From NCBI GenBank assembly GCA_009760885.1, contig CM019692.1, positions 56,348,964-56,412,963 on the forward strand: a stretch of 64,000 nt of DNA, given 5' to 3'. Each line of letters opens with the position of its first letter. Position 1 is the first letter of the stretch. Position numbers and translations under genes: made by a program. Shown here one piece after another: positions 36,336-48,825 of this stretch. The notes beneath the pieces are model-generated. The model made no database searches. It worked only from the letters and a program-made list of their open reading frames with translations, and had not been told where the DNA came from. Origin of the DNA: Achatina immaculata (Eukaryota > Mollusca > Gastropoda > Stylommatophora > Achatinidae).

Positions 36336-36984
36336 TCATCATCATCACATTATTTCCACTTCGTCATCATCATCATCATCATCATGTTGGGAGTAACGCA
36401 ATTTTGGATATTTTCCACCAACTCGGCTGATGACTTTCTGTCCTGCCATTTCGCTTGATTGTTCGCGATAGTCGTCACATTTCTCTACTCCTCTTACCAA
36501 TTATAATTCTTTTTGTTATGATTGCTTTCAAACACTCCCCTTATCATTATTTGTTCACAGAATATCGCCATCTTGTCGTACTGTTTTATTTAAATTCATA
36601 TTTTTAATTTGCATTAGATAGAGAGTAATTGTTTGTCGCCCTAGTTATATTTGCATATCACATTTGATTCGAAATTTGCGAAAACTAATGATAAATTCTG
36701 GACACGTTGCGCATTTTCCGCTCCGCTGTCTACCCCCGCCACCCCAACTCTTTGAGAAAACACTACAATGTCCACCATTTTCAAGTTACTTTCCAAGGTG
36801 ATTCCGCTTCAAGGCTAGTAGGAGCAGTGTTCTTTAAGCTATCCATGCCCTTGGGTTGTGACTGACCAAACAGCCACACCCTGTACTATGTCTGACACCT
36901 ATAGTGGTAGCGACAGCTTCATCGTTTATTTCTTCGTATAGTACACCATAAAGAGGTCAAAAGACGAACATCTGTGAACATGAT
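36336..36984. other. intergenic sequence with (CAT)n microsatellite
   Basis: Two CAT runs (about 36330-36345 and 36361-36385) may be the end of another minus-strand retrotransposon tail with a GAT tail. Nothing else is recognised. Confidence 0.45.
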
Positions 36985-37230
36985 CATCAATCCTCTGTAC
37001 TCCAAATGGAGCATAAGGCATCAAGAAATGTTCTCCAGCCACTCCTGTCTTGAGCAAATCGGGATGCCTCAAACCACGTCTCTCTCGCTTTCTTTACTTC
37101 TTCCTGTGTTGTCCGTCTCCACGTTCCTCGTGGCCTTCTTCTCTTTCTCTTTTCCTTCAGGTGTCCAAGTCAAGGAGGTACAGGAGCGCCTTATTTCTTC
37201 CATCCACCAAGCACAGCATGTCTTGCAACA
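36985..37230 (-). mobile_element. non-LTR retrotransposon 3' tail (minus strand)
   Basis: The minus strand reads LTWTPEGKEKEKKATRNVET in one frame and the better-matching RPRGTWRRTTQEEVKKARET in another, then RFAQDRSGWRTFLDALCS. PEGKRKRRRPRGTWRR and D-R-x-x-W-R are the typical LINE C-terminal motifs. Closely related to 41312-41540. Confidence 0.75.
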
Positions 37231-37351
37231 CAAAGTTATGAAAGAAACAAAGTCACGGAGCAGTATGCTGTATTTATGGCTGCACCCTGTAATGTTGCTA
37301 CCAAGTAGATCCACAAGGTTACAATCATACAGACCAGTCATAGCAACATAT

Positions 37352-37520
<169 letters not shown>

Positions 37521-37650
37521 GCCTCTGACCCCTCGTGGAGCATAGGCCGCCAACAAGAGCTCGCCAGGCAGTTCGGTCCTGGGCCACTCTTTCCAACTGT
37601 CTCCATGTCTGGTTCATTATTTTGATGTCCGTGTCCAGACTTCGGCGCCA
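37521..37650 (-). mobile_element. non-LTR retrotransposon 3' tail ending in (GATA)n
   Basis: The minus strand encodes RRSLDTDIKIMNQTWRQLER then [20 protein letters not shown] and terminates at the GATA repeat. The match to the final 45 residues of invertebrate LINE ORF2 is good. This links a long microsatellite to a retroelement tail. Confidence 0.8.
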
Positions 37651-38149
37651 GGAAAAAATAAAAAAAAAATTCCAGGTGCCGATTTTACTACTTGAACTAG
37701 AATGTATACATTTTAATCGCGGAAAATAGCTCCCGTCACTGGCACTTTCCTAGAAATCTATACTAGACATCTAAAATTATCAAGATAACCACTATCACTG
37801 GAAAACTGAAGGAAAATATATGCCTAATAATGTTAAGAAAATATTCTTAGCAAAATTCCCAATGGCAAAAGTAGCACTCGATAGTAAAAGTAAAGAAAGA
37901 AATATTTGCTATGCCTTCTGAATGTAACGTTACATGTCATGAATCAGCGTGATAGAGAAAGAAAGAAAGAAAAGAGAAAGAAAGAAAGAAAGAAAGAAAA
38001 TATAGCAGGGGAGATTACATTTCTCGACCAGGTATTTCCTGTCTATAAGAAGACCAGTGTCTACTTTCAATAATTCTTTTCTGACCTTTCTCTCCTCATC
38101 ATGATTGTCTAGTTTATCTGCCTGCCCTGAATCTCTACACTAAACACTG
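37651..38149. other. intergenic sequence with a (GAAA)n run
   Basis: A GAAA-type microsatellite at 37957-37999. Otherwise plain AT-rich sequence. Confidence 0.6.
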
Positions 38150-38166
38150 AATGTGGAACTTCTTCT

Positions 38167-38371
38167 CTGCTTCTTCTTCTTCGTTCGCTTCTACCACCAA
38201 GATCGCCCCGTGATCCTACTGAATTTACCCCTGTGGTCCTTGATTGGTCCTGTGGTCCTCTTGTGGTCCCCGAGAGGGCCACAAGAGATCCCGGAGAGGA
38301 CTACAAGATGTTCAGAGTATCGCGGAGCTTGGGTCAGTATTCTCGGTGGGTCGCAGAAGCGGGATTGCGTG
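38167..38371 (+). repeat. dispersed repeat family B, copy 2
   Basis: Counterpart of 3097-3302, same orientation, with landmarks cttcttcgttcgcttctacc, gatcctactgaattta, gtggtccccgagagggccac and gaagcgggattgcgtg. Overall identity looks high by eye, with scattered substitutions and few indels. Confidence 0.75.
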
Positions 38372-38774
38372 TGAATGTGGAAAAAATTCGGTTTCCCGAT
38401 TAATTATTTCCTTTACTTCTTTCCACTGACCATAGAGACCTACTTCCCGGAGTGAGACAAATATAATTACAGCAAAACAGCCCAGGAATCGCCATGGCTT
38501 CCAAGGTTATGGGGTCTATTATAGAAGCATTGCACTCCACTACTTGTGTTTTTTTTTAGCTAAATTTCAGGCCGGAAAAACATGAATATAAAAAATAATA
38601 AATTCAAATTAAACGTCTTTAACTCTTTCATTCCTGAATTAGCTTCCATGCTCTCCAGAATAGATTACTCGTAAGTTGAGAAATATTCGTAGAGAGAAAC
38701 TGGAAGGAAGTAACTCTGTGATTTTATAATGTGGGTTGGGTTAGAGATGAACTACTTAACATTTTATTTAGACT
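38372..38774. other. intergenic sequence, nothing firm
   Basis: 38470-38560 carries ggaatcgccatggcttccaa and ttgcactccactacttgtgt with ttttttttagctaaatttca, weakly like the centre of family A (minus orientation). 43800-43860 shows similar weak sequence. Too decayed to call. Confidence 0.3.
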
Positions 38775-39266
38775 TTGCCTAAATATCTCTCTGAGCTTTG
38801 GTTCTTACATGTATGCAAGATTTACTAATCTAAATATCGCTCTGAGCTTTGGTTCTTACATGTATGCAAGATTTACTAACCTAAATATCGCTCTGAGCTT
38901 TGGTTCTTACATGTATGCAAGATTTATTAACATAAATATCGCTCTGAGCTTTGGTTCTTATATGTATGCAAGATTTATTAACATAAATATCGCTCTGAGC
39001 TTTGGTTCTTACATGTATGCAAGATTTACTAACCTAAATATCTCTCTGAGCTTTGGTTCTTATATGTATGCAAGCTTTACTAACCTAAATATCTCTCTGA
39101 GCTTTTGTTCTTATATGTATGCAAGCTTTACTAACCTAAATATCTCTCTGAGCTTGATTCTTTATATGTATGCAAGCTTTACTAACCTAAATATCTCTCT
39201 GAGCTTTTGTTCTTACATGTATGCAAGCTTTACTAACCTAAATATCGCCCTGAGCTTTGGTTCTTA
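38775..39266. repeat. 51-bp minisatellite, left block, about 9.6 copies
   Basis: Units of exactly 51 bp containing ctctgagctttggttcttac, atgtatgcaagatttacta and acctaaatatcg. The same array resumes at 40777 after a DNA transposon. As 51 is a multiple of 3 it is open in frame (LNIALSFGSYMYARFTN), which I take as a by-product. Confidence 0.95.
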
Positions 39267-40776
39267 TACACTTTAAAAAAAAAAAAGCAACGCAACACTA
39301 CTGTAGCGGTAATGATCACCAAATTTCAAACTTGTATCAACATTTTTTTTTAATGGAATAAATGCTTCAGTCTTGGCATGAAGAAACTTTAAGACTTTAA
39401 CAATGAGATAATGTTCATTAAACTTGGTTTGGACTTTTATTCTTTGCGACTGAGGCCTTCTTTTCAGTAAGGTGTATGGTCTTCTCTCTCCTGTATCAGA
39501 GAACGACATCTCCTTGACATGATCCGATTATCCGTTGGTTCTGTTGGTATGGGATGGCTGCCCACTCTTCTCGCAATGCAAGAGACAACTGTTGAAGATT
39601 GGTTGGCGCCACGTCTCGCTGGCGGACTTGTCTACTGAGTTCATCCCATAAGTGTTCATGTCTGATGACATGGATGGCCATGGAATGGTCTGGAATTTGT
39701 TGTCAGCGAGGAACTGGGTGGCGAGTTGTGCCACATGAGGTCGAGCGTTCTCCTGCTGAAAAATCGACTCTGGTGCAGCCAGAAGTGGAGGGACGCGAGG
39801 AAGAAGAATTTCAGAGACGTATCGTTGGGCATTCAGACGTCCTTCAATTTGCACCAGGTCACTTCTTCCCATAAAGTTGATCGTCCCCCACACCAGTACA
39901 CCTCCACCATCATGTGGAGGAGCCTCATCCACGCAGTTCTGGGCGTAGCGTTCATAGACTCTGCGGTAAACTCTTCTCCGTCTATTGTGTTGCTGGAGCA
40001 GAAGAAATGATTCATCACTAAATCAAACCCATCTCCAATCATTCGCAACGGTCCATTGACGATGCTGGTTCGCCAACTGCAGTCGGTTCTGGCGATGCCG
40101 GTCCGTAAGAACAGGACCTCTGTAGGTTTACTTGCCCAGAGACCAGCGTCGTGCAGCCGGTTCCTGACTGTTTGATCTGAAATTCGATGAGCTGTTGTCA
40201 TTGACGGGACTGTTGAGGACGCAGATGCAAATCGATTCCTGAGGTGACGCAGCCGTATAAAGCGGTTTTCGGCAGGAGTTGTGACTATGGGTCTTCCACT
40301 GCGCAGCCGGTCTGCAGCTGACCCAGTTTCTTGAAATTGTCCCCAAAGGCGACTAATGATGCTTCTAACCCCACTAAAGTGTCTGGCGACTACACTTTGT
40401 GATTGTCCAGTCTGTAAACGTCCAATGATGATAAGTCGTTGTTTTGTAGTGAGATGAGCCATACTTGCGCATTGAATTTTCAAATGAATTGATTCGAGGA
40501 GTGTCAATCTTCTATAGGCATTCAATAACATGGTCAATGAGTTTTGTGTTCAGTAAGTTTCATGGGATTCTCCTGAACCTGTCATGAGTTATTGTCAAAA
40601 ATGCTGTTTTGACTAGTGTCGCTTTTCTGTGCTCATGAATCATCTGGTCAATTCAGGTCAGCACATGAAGGTGATGTCCAAGTGAACTTTTCAGGCAATT
40701 TGCCCTTGTCTGGTCAGCAAAACTTCAGTTTAAATCGCAGTATCGTATTTGCTGCGTTTTTTTTTTTGGAACAGTA
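39267..40776 (-). mobile_element. Tc1-like DNA transposon inserted in the 51-bp minisatellite
   Basis: A 1.5-kb element interrupts the array at a TA dinucleotide. Its ends are similar in inverted orientation: left tacactttaaaaaaaaaaaa then gcaacgcaa; right, reverse-complemented, tactgttccaaaaaaaaaaa then cgcagcaaa. TA flanks (39265-39266 and 40777-40778) fit Tc1/mariner target duplication. Rejoining the array across the element restores the ttcttatatgtatgc unit. The internal transposase is on the minus strand and broken. Size is typical for Tc1 (1.3-1.7 kb). Confidence 0.88.
39496..40462 (-). pseudogene. Tc1-like transposase, frameshifted
   Basis: Reads from Met at 40462: MAHLTTKQRLIIIGRLQTGQ and SVVARHFSG (helix-turn-helix), then RLRSGRPIVTTPAENRFIRL (GRP hinge), QTVRNRLHDAGLWASKP; a frameshift near 40120, RHRQNRLQLANQHRQWTV, an in-frame stop at 40023-40025 and the SDES motif expected for the first catalytic Asp; then DEAPPHDGGGVLVWGTINF, FQQENARPHVAQLATQF and, in a third frame from about 39660, HLWDELSRQVRQR. 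The family normally has QQDNARPH, so the second catalytic Asp is Glu here. Tc1 transposases cut and paste DNA at TA sites. This copy is inactive through frameshifts, a stop and the changed residue. Confidence 0.9.
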
Positions 40777-41005
40777 TATGTTTGCACGATCTACCAACCT
40801 AAATATCGCCCTGAGCTTTGGTACTTATATGTATGCAAGATCTACCAACCTAAATATCGCCCTGAGCTTTGGTACTTATATGTATGCAAGATCTACTAAC
40901 CTAAATATCGCCCTGAGCTTTGGTACTTATATGTATGCAAGATCTACTAACCTAAATATCGCCCTGAGCTTTGGTACTTATATGTATGCAAGATCTACTA
41001 ACAGT
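40777..41005. repeat. 51-bp minisatellite, right block, about 4.5 copies
   Basis: Continuation of the array at 38775-39266 (gagctttggtacttatatgt, atgcaagatctactaac). The right block has its own shared variants (ggtacttat, agatctacta) that are absent from the left block, so the two halves have homogenised separately. Confidence 0.95.
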
Positions 41006-41296
41006 GCTAGTGTTGTTTTGGAGTGTAGGAGTTAAGCACATAAAAAGTTAACATGATGATACGATTCAGTATCTTCAGCCCATAGTTTGCAAAGAACAAC
41101 CTGCTTTCAGTTCCAGAGTGGCACAACAACAACAACAACAACAAAGTGGAACTTGAAACGGATAAGACATACACTCTAAACAGACCCCTATATAGGTCAT
41201 TTCTAGAACAATAATGTGATGGTTACAGAAACCAATCGAAAACAATCTGTACAAACAGAAAAAAAGGGTATAACGCGACACTGCTGGTATACTATC
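41006..41296. other. intergenic sequence, nothing recognised
   Basis: An (ACA)n run at about 41126-41143. Nothing else. Confidence 0.5.
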
Positions 41297-41545
41297 ATCA
41301 TCATCATCATCAGTCCTCCGTAGATCCAGAGGATCATAAAGCATAAACAACGCTTTTCCAGCCACTCCTGTCTTGAGCAAGTCGGGGTACCTCACACTAC
41401 GTCTTTCTAGCTCTCCTTAGTTCTTTCTATAGTGTACGTCTCCATGTGCTTCATGGCCTCTCTCTCTCCTTCTTTCTTTCCTTCAGGTGTCCGTGTCAAG
41501 GCGGTAGAGGAGCGTCTTATTTCCTCCATTCATTGCATGTGGAAA
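41297..41545 (-). mobile_element. non-LTR retrotransposon 3' tail with (GAT)n end
   Basis: The minus strand reads YPDLLKTGVAGKALFMLYDP (frame-shifted relative to the DRSGW version) and ends in (GAT)n, seen as catcatcatcatcatc at 41296-41312. Nucleotide similarity to 36985-37230 is clear (ccagccactcctgtcttgag, ctttccttcaggtgtcc). Confidence 0.7.
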
Positions 41546-44215
41546 GCCATTTCCATATTCGTCTCTTGACCTCTTTGTGGTGTACTATACGAAGAAGTAA
41601 AATGAGATGCCGTTGCCATCAGTGTAGGCGTCGGAAAGCGTACAGGCCGTGACTGTTTAGTCAATCACAACTCAAGGACATGGATAACTTGTTGTGGATG
41701 TGGCTGTGATTCTCCTCTTCATCATCTTGGTAAATGAAATTTGCAGAAATAGTATATTCTTATATTTTAAAAAACCCTGGAAAAAACGGTTTAATGCTCT
41801 TGTATAACTGTCTTCTTTCCGGGACATATTAAAGAGTTTTACGGTTATCACGAGTTGGACTGCCCCTGCTATCACTCTGCAATCCGCGAAAAAGATAACT
41901 TCGCATAATTAACAGGCCATCGGAGGGAAACACGAAAAGGCCATCAAAGTTATCTTACTAAAATGGCGGGAGTTCATCCGGGTAATCACAGATGTCGCTA
42001 ACCCACTCTTCCGGTTGCTTCAACTGCTTCCGATTCACATCTCCCATCAGACCACTCACAGGATTCGCTTGTTTTAGAAATCTCCAATGCCACTCAGAGA
42101 CTCTTTTTTTTTTTTTGATTTTTAATTCCTCAAATCTTTTAGGGAAAAAAAAAACAACTTCCAGAAACATACACACAATCACTCACAGACCCACCCACAC
42201 ACACACACACACTCACATACACAATCTAAATTTAGCCTCAAAGCCAATCTTCTAACATTAATTAAAACCAAAGAGTAGTATAGTCTTGCTAAAGCTGCTG
42301 CTGGTGTCAAAAGTTCTTTATGATGGAATCCAATGAGAGCTACTGAAGGATGTAAACGATCTGAAATGAGGCGTGAGCGAGTTCTAGTTATTGTGAAAAT
42401 GAGCATGAAAGGGAGAGGTCTTTAATTGGTCTTCTCGGAGCTGATCTGAAGCCAGTTGTCGCTGCCCAGGACAGACAATGAGACAGTGCCCTGAAATGCT
42501 GTCTTTTCGTAAATAAAAAAAAAACGAAAATGTCGTTCACAACGTTTTGAAAGCTGGACTTTCATTTTCAGAACTGCTGCTCATTCCTTCTTTTCCCCAT
42601 GACTAAAGTTAATGATGTCAATCACAATATTTCCAACATGTCAATGTTATTTTACCATAATTTATCACATTTCAAAACTCATAGAGAAGCCACCTTCAAA
42701 GTAAAAAATTACATAATAAATAGGCCATGTAAAAGAACTTAAAAAAAAAACGATGAAAGTTTGTTTCGTGAATTGAATTCATACATGAAAATGAACTCCA
42801 AATCAAAAGTTTTTAATCTGCCACACAGATTAAAGGTGGTCCTAAAATTTCAATTGATTAATGAACTTCAGGTGTGTACATTTTTCAGTGCAAACACATT
42901 AAGGAGCCAGTAACTTCCCCTCCACATGCCCACAACCAAAACAGCAGAACTTATTTTATCAAACATCCAAAAATTTCCTTACATTCTTCCACGTCAAAGG
43001 TGATACAAAAGAGTCAGTCATTCTAAAGATCTTTTCTAAAAAAAAGTGTGATCTGATGGACATTACGAAAGCACGAACTATTTTTGCAGCAAAACTAGAA
43101 ATTCTGAAAAGTATATTATATTCACATATCTAAAACACATTGTAGATTTCTTGAGAATGATGACAAACATGTGACAAGATTAGGACAATTATAAATAATT
43201 GTCTTTTGGTTCGCGTATACAAACGGAAGGATAATGATTGGCAGAAACCCATGATAATTAACGGAAGACGTTGATAAGAAATATTTATCAATAATTGTTT
43301 TGCTTGTAAGTCGACATTTAATTGCACTTGATGTTAGCCATGTAAATAGTTTTTCCAAAAGTGTTCATTAGTTCTGGTGGTCTTGTAAAGGGGAGGCGAT
43401 TCTTCTTAAAGCCTGAGTTGTCGAACTTCATTTTCTCGACTAACATCATGCGCTTGGAAACATAATATGCCAAAAAAAGAAAAACATATCAAAACAAACT
43501 AGGAATCGACATCATGGGCGGATCTTACTCAGAAGCCCAGAAATTCTGGTGAACTGAAGAGGGCATGAATTCTTATGTTTATTTTCTCCTTAAAATCTGA
43601 GTGAAACCAATACATGCTGCATGATTCTATAGGATAATGCCCAACGACAATTCTATAGAGTGACATCACTTGAGGCAGATGTACAGAACATTAACAGTTC
43701 CACCAAGAATAAAGGTTCATAAAGTTTAACAACAAAACATCTAATGACCACAACATAAAACAAAGACACATATCTCGAAATTTCCTTTAATACTCTCCAC
43801 TGGTCATATAGACCTACTTATCCAGATCAGACATTTATCATTACAGCAAAATGGGGCAGGAGTCGCTACGGTCTGGGAGTCTGTCAATTCTAAGTGTGTC
43901 GATTCTAAGTCTGTCGAGGCTAAGTCTGTCGAGTCTACTGTAAAGCCCACTGAATAAACATTGCAGCCCCCTGTCATGTTAAAGTGAGAGTTACTGAACA
44001 GAATGCAAATTTCATAATTCCAAACTGTACTTCCGACACCATATAGCGTATTATTCTCGCAGATGATTACTGATATTGCATTTGAAAAAAAGTATATTTA
44101 AAGTATCAGCAGTAATAGCATTATACAATCAGAGTTTCAAAACAAAATAAAAGAATACAATTTCATAAAATTGAAATAAGCTTCAATAACTGCAAGGAGC
44201 AATATCTAAGTCACA

Positions 44216-44217
<2 letters not shown>
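41546..44217. other. intergenic, AT-rich, no gene recognised
   Basis: 2.7 kb with a (CA)n at 42190-42222, A-runs and no coding or clear transposon signature. 43868-43940 has a short gtctgtcgattctaagt-type direct repeat. Confidence 0.5.
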
Positions 44218-44255
<38 letters not shown>

Positions 44256-44256
44256 A
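44218..44256. repeat. (CT)n microsatellite
   Basis: Uninterrupted dinucleotide run of about 38 bases. Confidence 0.95.
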
Positions 44257-44880
44257 AAAATAACAACCAAAACAAAATAAGACCGGTGTGCCATCAAAGT
44301 AGATAAAAAAGAAACTATTATTACAAGGCTCCACTACTCTAAAGACAAAAGATCAGTTTCTCTAACTTAAAGCTTCACGTTTCTCTACCTTGGTTCTTCC
44401 CTATATTTTCTGTTATATACGGGCAGTTTGTCTTTCTGAAAATATATCCTTTTTTCCTGTAAACCTTTTGGGAAAAATAAAACCCGAAGTGTCTGTTACT
44501 TTTATTTAAACTCTTAAAATCCCCAAACAGCAAAAGACTAAAAACTAGTCAAAAGCAAATGCCGTTATCTAAACACGCTCATCTCTATCAAAAATATACA
44601 ATAAGCTTACCAGTCTGACCTTATTTTACACAAACATTCAGCAAAAATAAATAATAAAAACATTCAAGCCTGGCCAAGTATAAAGTCTTCTTGACCTGCG
44701 AGCTATTTCACAGCCTGGCACCACAGCCCAGTGTCTTAGGACGAAATAAACTCAGATTTAACCCTTATACTCGCACGTGAGGGACATAATCTAAATTACA
44801 ACTTGTAACTTTCTCTACTCTTCTCCCCTTAGCTCTTCTCTGTCAGTATGACTCCACTTCGTCATCTACTGTCATATTAC
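44257..44880. other. intergenic sequence, nothing recognised
   Basis: AT-rich DNA with no feature I can support. Confidence 0.5.
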
Positions 44881-45180
44881 AAACGCCACTGAAGTGGAGC
44901 GCCTGTCATACTATAAACGTCACTGAAGTGGAGCGCCTGCCATATTATAAACGCCACTGAAGCGGAGCGCCTGTCATACTATAAACGTCACTGAAGTGGA
45001 GCGCCTGTCATACTATAAACGTGACTGAAGTGGAGCGCCTGCCATATTATAAACGTGACTGAAGTGGAGCGCCTGCCATATTATAAACGCCAATGAAGTG
45101 GAGCGCCTGTCATACTATAAACGTCACTGAAGTGGAGCGCCTGCCATATTATAAACGCCACTGAAGTGGAGCGCCAGTGA
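44881..45180. repeat. 34-bp minisatellite, about nine copies
   Basis: Exact 34-bp period: gccactgaagtggagcgcct then gtcatactataaac. Two variants (gtcatacta and gccatatta) are interspersed. The core ccactgaagtgg is a near-palindrome. Confidence 0.9.
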
Positions 45181-45279
45181 GCAAGGGAGTAGAAACAGTT
45201 AGTATTCTCATCTATAATGACGAAGATGGGGATGAAGAGGCTGTCCAATGTGCAACCATCCACTGACATGATAGCGTTA

Positions 45280-45545
45280 GGGTTGGCGAACTATATCAGA
45301 CCAAGACCCTGCCCCATCTCTCCGTTGGTACCCCAGTAACAGGCATAGCCTGACAGGGATCGCCATATCTCAATGGCGGTGGAGTCTGCTAAAGAAGTAT
45401 TGCACATCCAGTGTTTTTCAGCTGCACGCAGGAACTGAAAAAAAAATAGCTGTCATGAGCTTCTCCGAAGCCCATGCGATACTGTGTCTCAACATCTCCA
45501 CCGCATCCGCCGCAGAGAACGCCAACTCACAGTTCTAGGGAGATT
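45280..45545 (-). repeat. dispersed repeat family A, copy 7
   Basis: Plus-strand landmarks: accaagaccctgccccatct, ctccgttggtaccccagtaa, ggcggtggagtctgctaaag, aaaatagctgtcatgagctt, gcatccgccgcagagaacgc and caactcacagttctaggg. Confidence 0.8.
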
Positions 45546-45779
45546 GAAGAAAAACCACATGTCTTCGTTCAAATCAGGTCAGAGATGTCCCAGTCACTTA
45601 AGAGTAGAAGATGGCTTGTCCCAGAGCTGGGGAAATAAAGAACAGTCAGCTGAACTCTAGCATGCGATAGGTTAAGACAAACATGAGCTCTAGCAGGACA
45701 TGCCCGTCAGGTCTCCATGGCATGACAGGATCACCTCTGCATTTGGAGGACGAAGACGTTTAAGCGACCAGAGCTGACA

Positions 45780-46085
45780 TGCTAGCTTTGGAGTTGGCGA
45801 ACCCTGCTGACCTAGACCTTGTCCCACTTCCCTCCCCTGTTACCCCTGAATAGTAGTTTTAGCCTGGCCAACGGGACAGGGGTCGCAATAGGCCCCCCCC
45901 CCCCCCGTGGCGGTGGAGTCTGCTAAAGAAGCATTGCACACTCAGCGCTTTTTAGCTGCAATCAGGGCCTGAAAAAAAATATAACCGCCATGACCTGTTC
46001 CCAATCGAACACGATGCTGTGTCTTAACATCACATCATCGGCTGCAAAGAACTGCTGGGAAGTCCAAGAAGAAGAAGAAGAGACA
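45780..46085 (-). repeat. dispersed repeat family A, copy 8, with (GAA)n tail
   Basis: Plus-strand landmarks: ttggcgaaccctgctgacct, agcctggccaacgggacagg, gtggcggtggagtctgctaa, agcgctttttagctgcaatc and atcggctgcaaagaactgct, then aagaagaagaagaaga. A poly-C tract interrupts it at 45894-45906. It lies 235 bp from copy 7 in the same orientation. Confidence 0.8.
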
Positions 46086-46319
46086 TACAAAAGAGTATGG
46101 TCCAGTGTCATACTGCAAAACAACATATAAATAAAGTAAAAGTGGAAGTAATTTTTACATTAATTGGTAATTGTTCAGGGTATCTATACGTTGAAGAAAA
46201 CAAGAAAGGCAGGGATTTGTTTACAACAGTACACACTAATGGATATTGTTAACGTTCTATGGTAAATGTTCTAAGGCCAAATTTTGAATTTTTTTTTCCC
46301 TATTTCCAACATTCATATT

Positions 46320-46965
46320 GTTGCAGATGCCTTAAATTAAAGATTTCTTGCTGGCGAAGGAAAGCTCAGCGTTTTTAATGCGAAATTTATAAAGCGATTG
46401 AAGGAATTACGCCCTGTTAATTATACGCTAGCAAAGCCAGAGCTCAGAGACAAAGCCGACAGCCATCGCCTGGAAGTTTAATGCAAATCAAGGGGCACAG
46501 CTTGCCATCGGATCGGAAGGCCCCAATACACGCGCCCCGATGGTTTCTGGGACCATTATAGAGAAGATATTGTCACTTCCGGCTGGCGTCAAATCTCTCC
46601 CCTTATTGCTTCCATTAACAGGAAGTGAGGAGTGTAAGGTTGTTTCTGGTGCTGCGCGCGCACTGTTTCACGCAGCAGGACGTCTCAATATGCTAATGAT
46701 CATGACGTGTCGTTGACCCTGCATAGCTATGATAAATCAATTAATTTGCCCCACGCGAGCATTTCAAACAAATCCTCATCGAGCCTAAGTCAAGGCCCTA
46801 TTAGTTTCCAGATCAGCGGTCCATTAATGCGATATTAAGACTCGAAGTGTGTGGAATCATGACTTCACCGTCAAACACCAACAACAGTCGGGGCGCTGTG
46901 CTAGAGCGACCATAACATTATCTCCTCGGGGAGTCAGTTTGTTGATGTTAATTTACCTAACCAAA
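46320..46965. promoter_or_regulatory. candidate developmental enhancer / conserved non-coding element
   Basis: A 650-bp block that differs from its surroundings: balanced composition, no microsatellite or transposon, no coding frame. It contains an exact POU octamer ATGCAAAT at 46481-46488, an octamer-like TATGCTAAT at 46689-46697, several homeodomain cores (aatcaattaatttg at about 46737; ccattaatgcgatattaag at about 46822; tgatgttaatt at about 46943) and an ACGTG core at 46705-46709, the sequence bound by Sim:Tango/ARNT dimers. Dense transcription-factor words in non-repetitive DNA near a developmental regulator suggest an enhancer. Conservation itself is not shown. Confidence 0.4.
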
Positions 46966-47029
46966 GAGATATGAAGTGGCAATGGCAGGTTGCTCACATG
47001 AACGTCAGGTACATCTGGTTATCATGTGC

Positions 47030-47170
47030 ATGAAAGCTCTCTAGTAACATGAAAACTCTCTAGTAACATGAAAACTCTCTAGTAACATGAAAAATCTCTA
47101 GTAATATGAAAACTCTAGTAACATAAAAACTCTATAGTAACATGAAAACTCTATAGTAACATGAAAGCTG
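47030..47170. repeat. minisatellite, ~19-bp unit
   Basis: About seven copies of aactctctagtaacatgaa with substitutions. Confidence 0.85.
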
Positions 47171-47404
47171 AAGGTTAATGAAAATGAATACTTTTTTTTT
47201 CAAAGGAACATAAATAGCAGATCATCTAAATAAAACACAGCAGGAAAGGAAGAAATAATTAACAATGTATTCAACCTTAGAGGATGAGCGCAGAGTGAGA
47301 AAATGTTTTTTTTTTGTAATGAAAAATATTTTTTCGGTTGTAGCCAATTTTCCATAAACATTTTCCAATATTATTTTATTTTTCCTTGTCAGAGAAACTT
47401 GTGC

Positions 47405-47750
47405 TAAAAATGACACACCATTTCAGCATTCTACCTAGGTTTTTCTACCACTCATTGTGCTAAAGTACTCGTAACATACCATCTCAGCTTTCCAGCAAAT
47501 CTTTCCTGCTGCTAGTCTCCTGCTCTAAAAGTAGCACACTATCTCAGCTTCCCAGCAAATTTTTCCTGCTGGTGTCTCGTACTTAAGGTAACATACCATC
47601 TCAATTCTCCGGCTAGGTTTTCCTGCTGGTGCCTTGCACTAAAAGTAACATACCATCTTAGTTTTCCAGCTAAGTTTTCTCGCTGGTGTCTTGCACTAAA
47701 GGTAATATACCATCTCAGATTTCCAGCTAAGTTTTCCTGTCAGTGTTCTT
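47405..47750. repeat. minisatellite, ~58-bp unit, six diverged copies
   Basis: Units like acaccatctcagctttccag, then ctaagttttcctgctggtgt, then cttgcactaaaagtaac. Confidence 0.8.
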
Positions 47751-48460
<710 letters not shown>

Positions 48461-48825
48461 CCGTCCGTCTGTCTTTGTAAATAGGGAGAAGTCCATACGC
48501 ATAAAGGTTTTTTTTTTTAACCTGCATTGTGCAGCAAGTTCAATTATGGAGAAATGTACAAATCTGTTTCATTATCCAGAGCTATTATTATTATTATTGT
48601 GTCAGTCAGATATTATCAAGTTTTGTGTCATGGAACGGCTGGTAATGACCTACTCCGATACTACCTATAATGGAGTTATAGCAAACTGACCATCATTTTC
48701 TTCTTCTCTTTGCTGTGACTCAAACATTGACTCAGACATAAGATGATGTGTAGTGCAATCTGTTGTTAAAAAAAGCATGAGGAAACTATGAGGTCTGTTT
48801 TCAGAAGTATGATTTTGGTCTTAAT

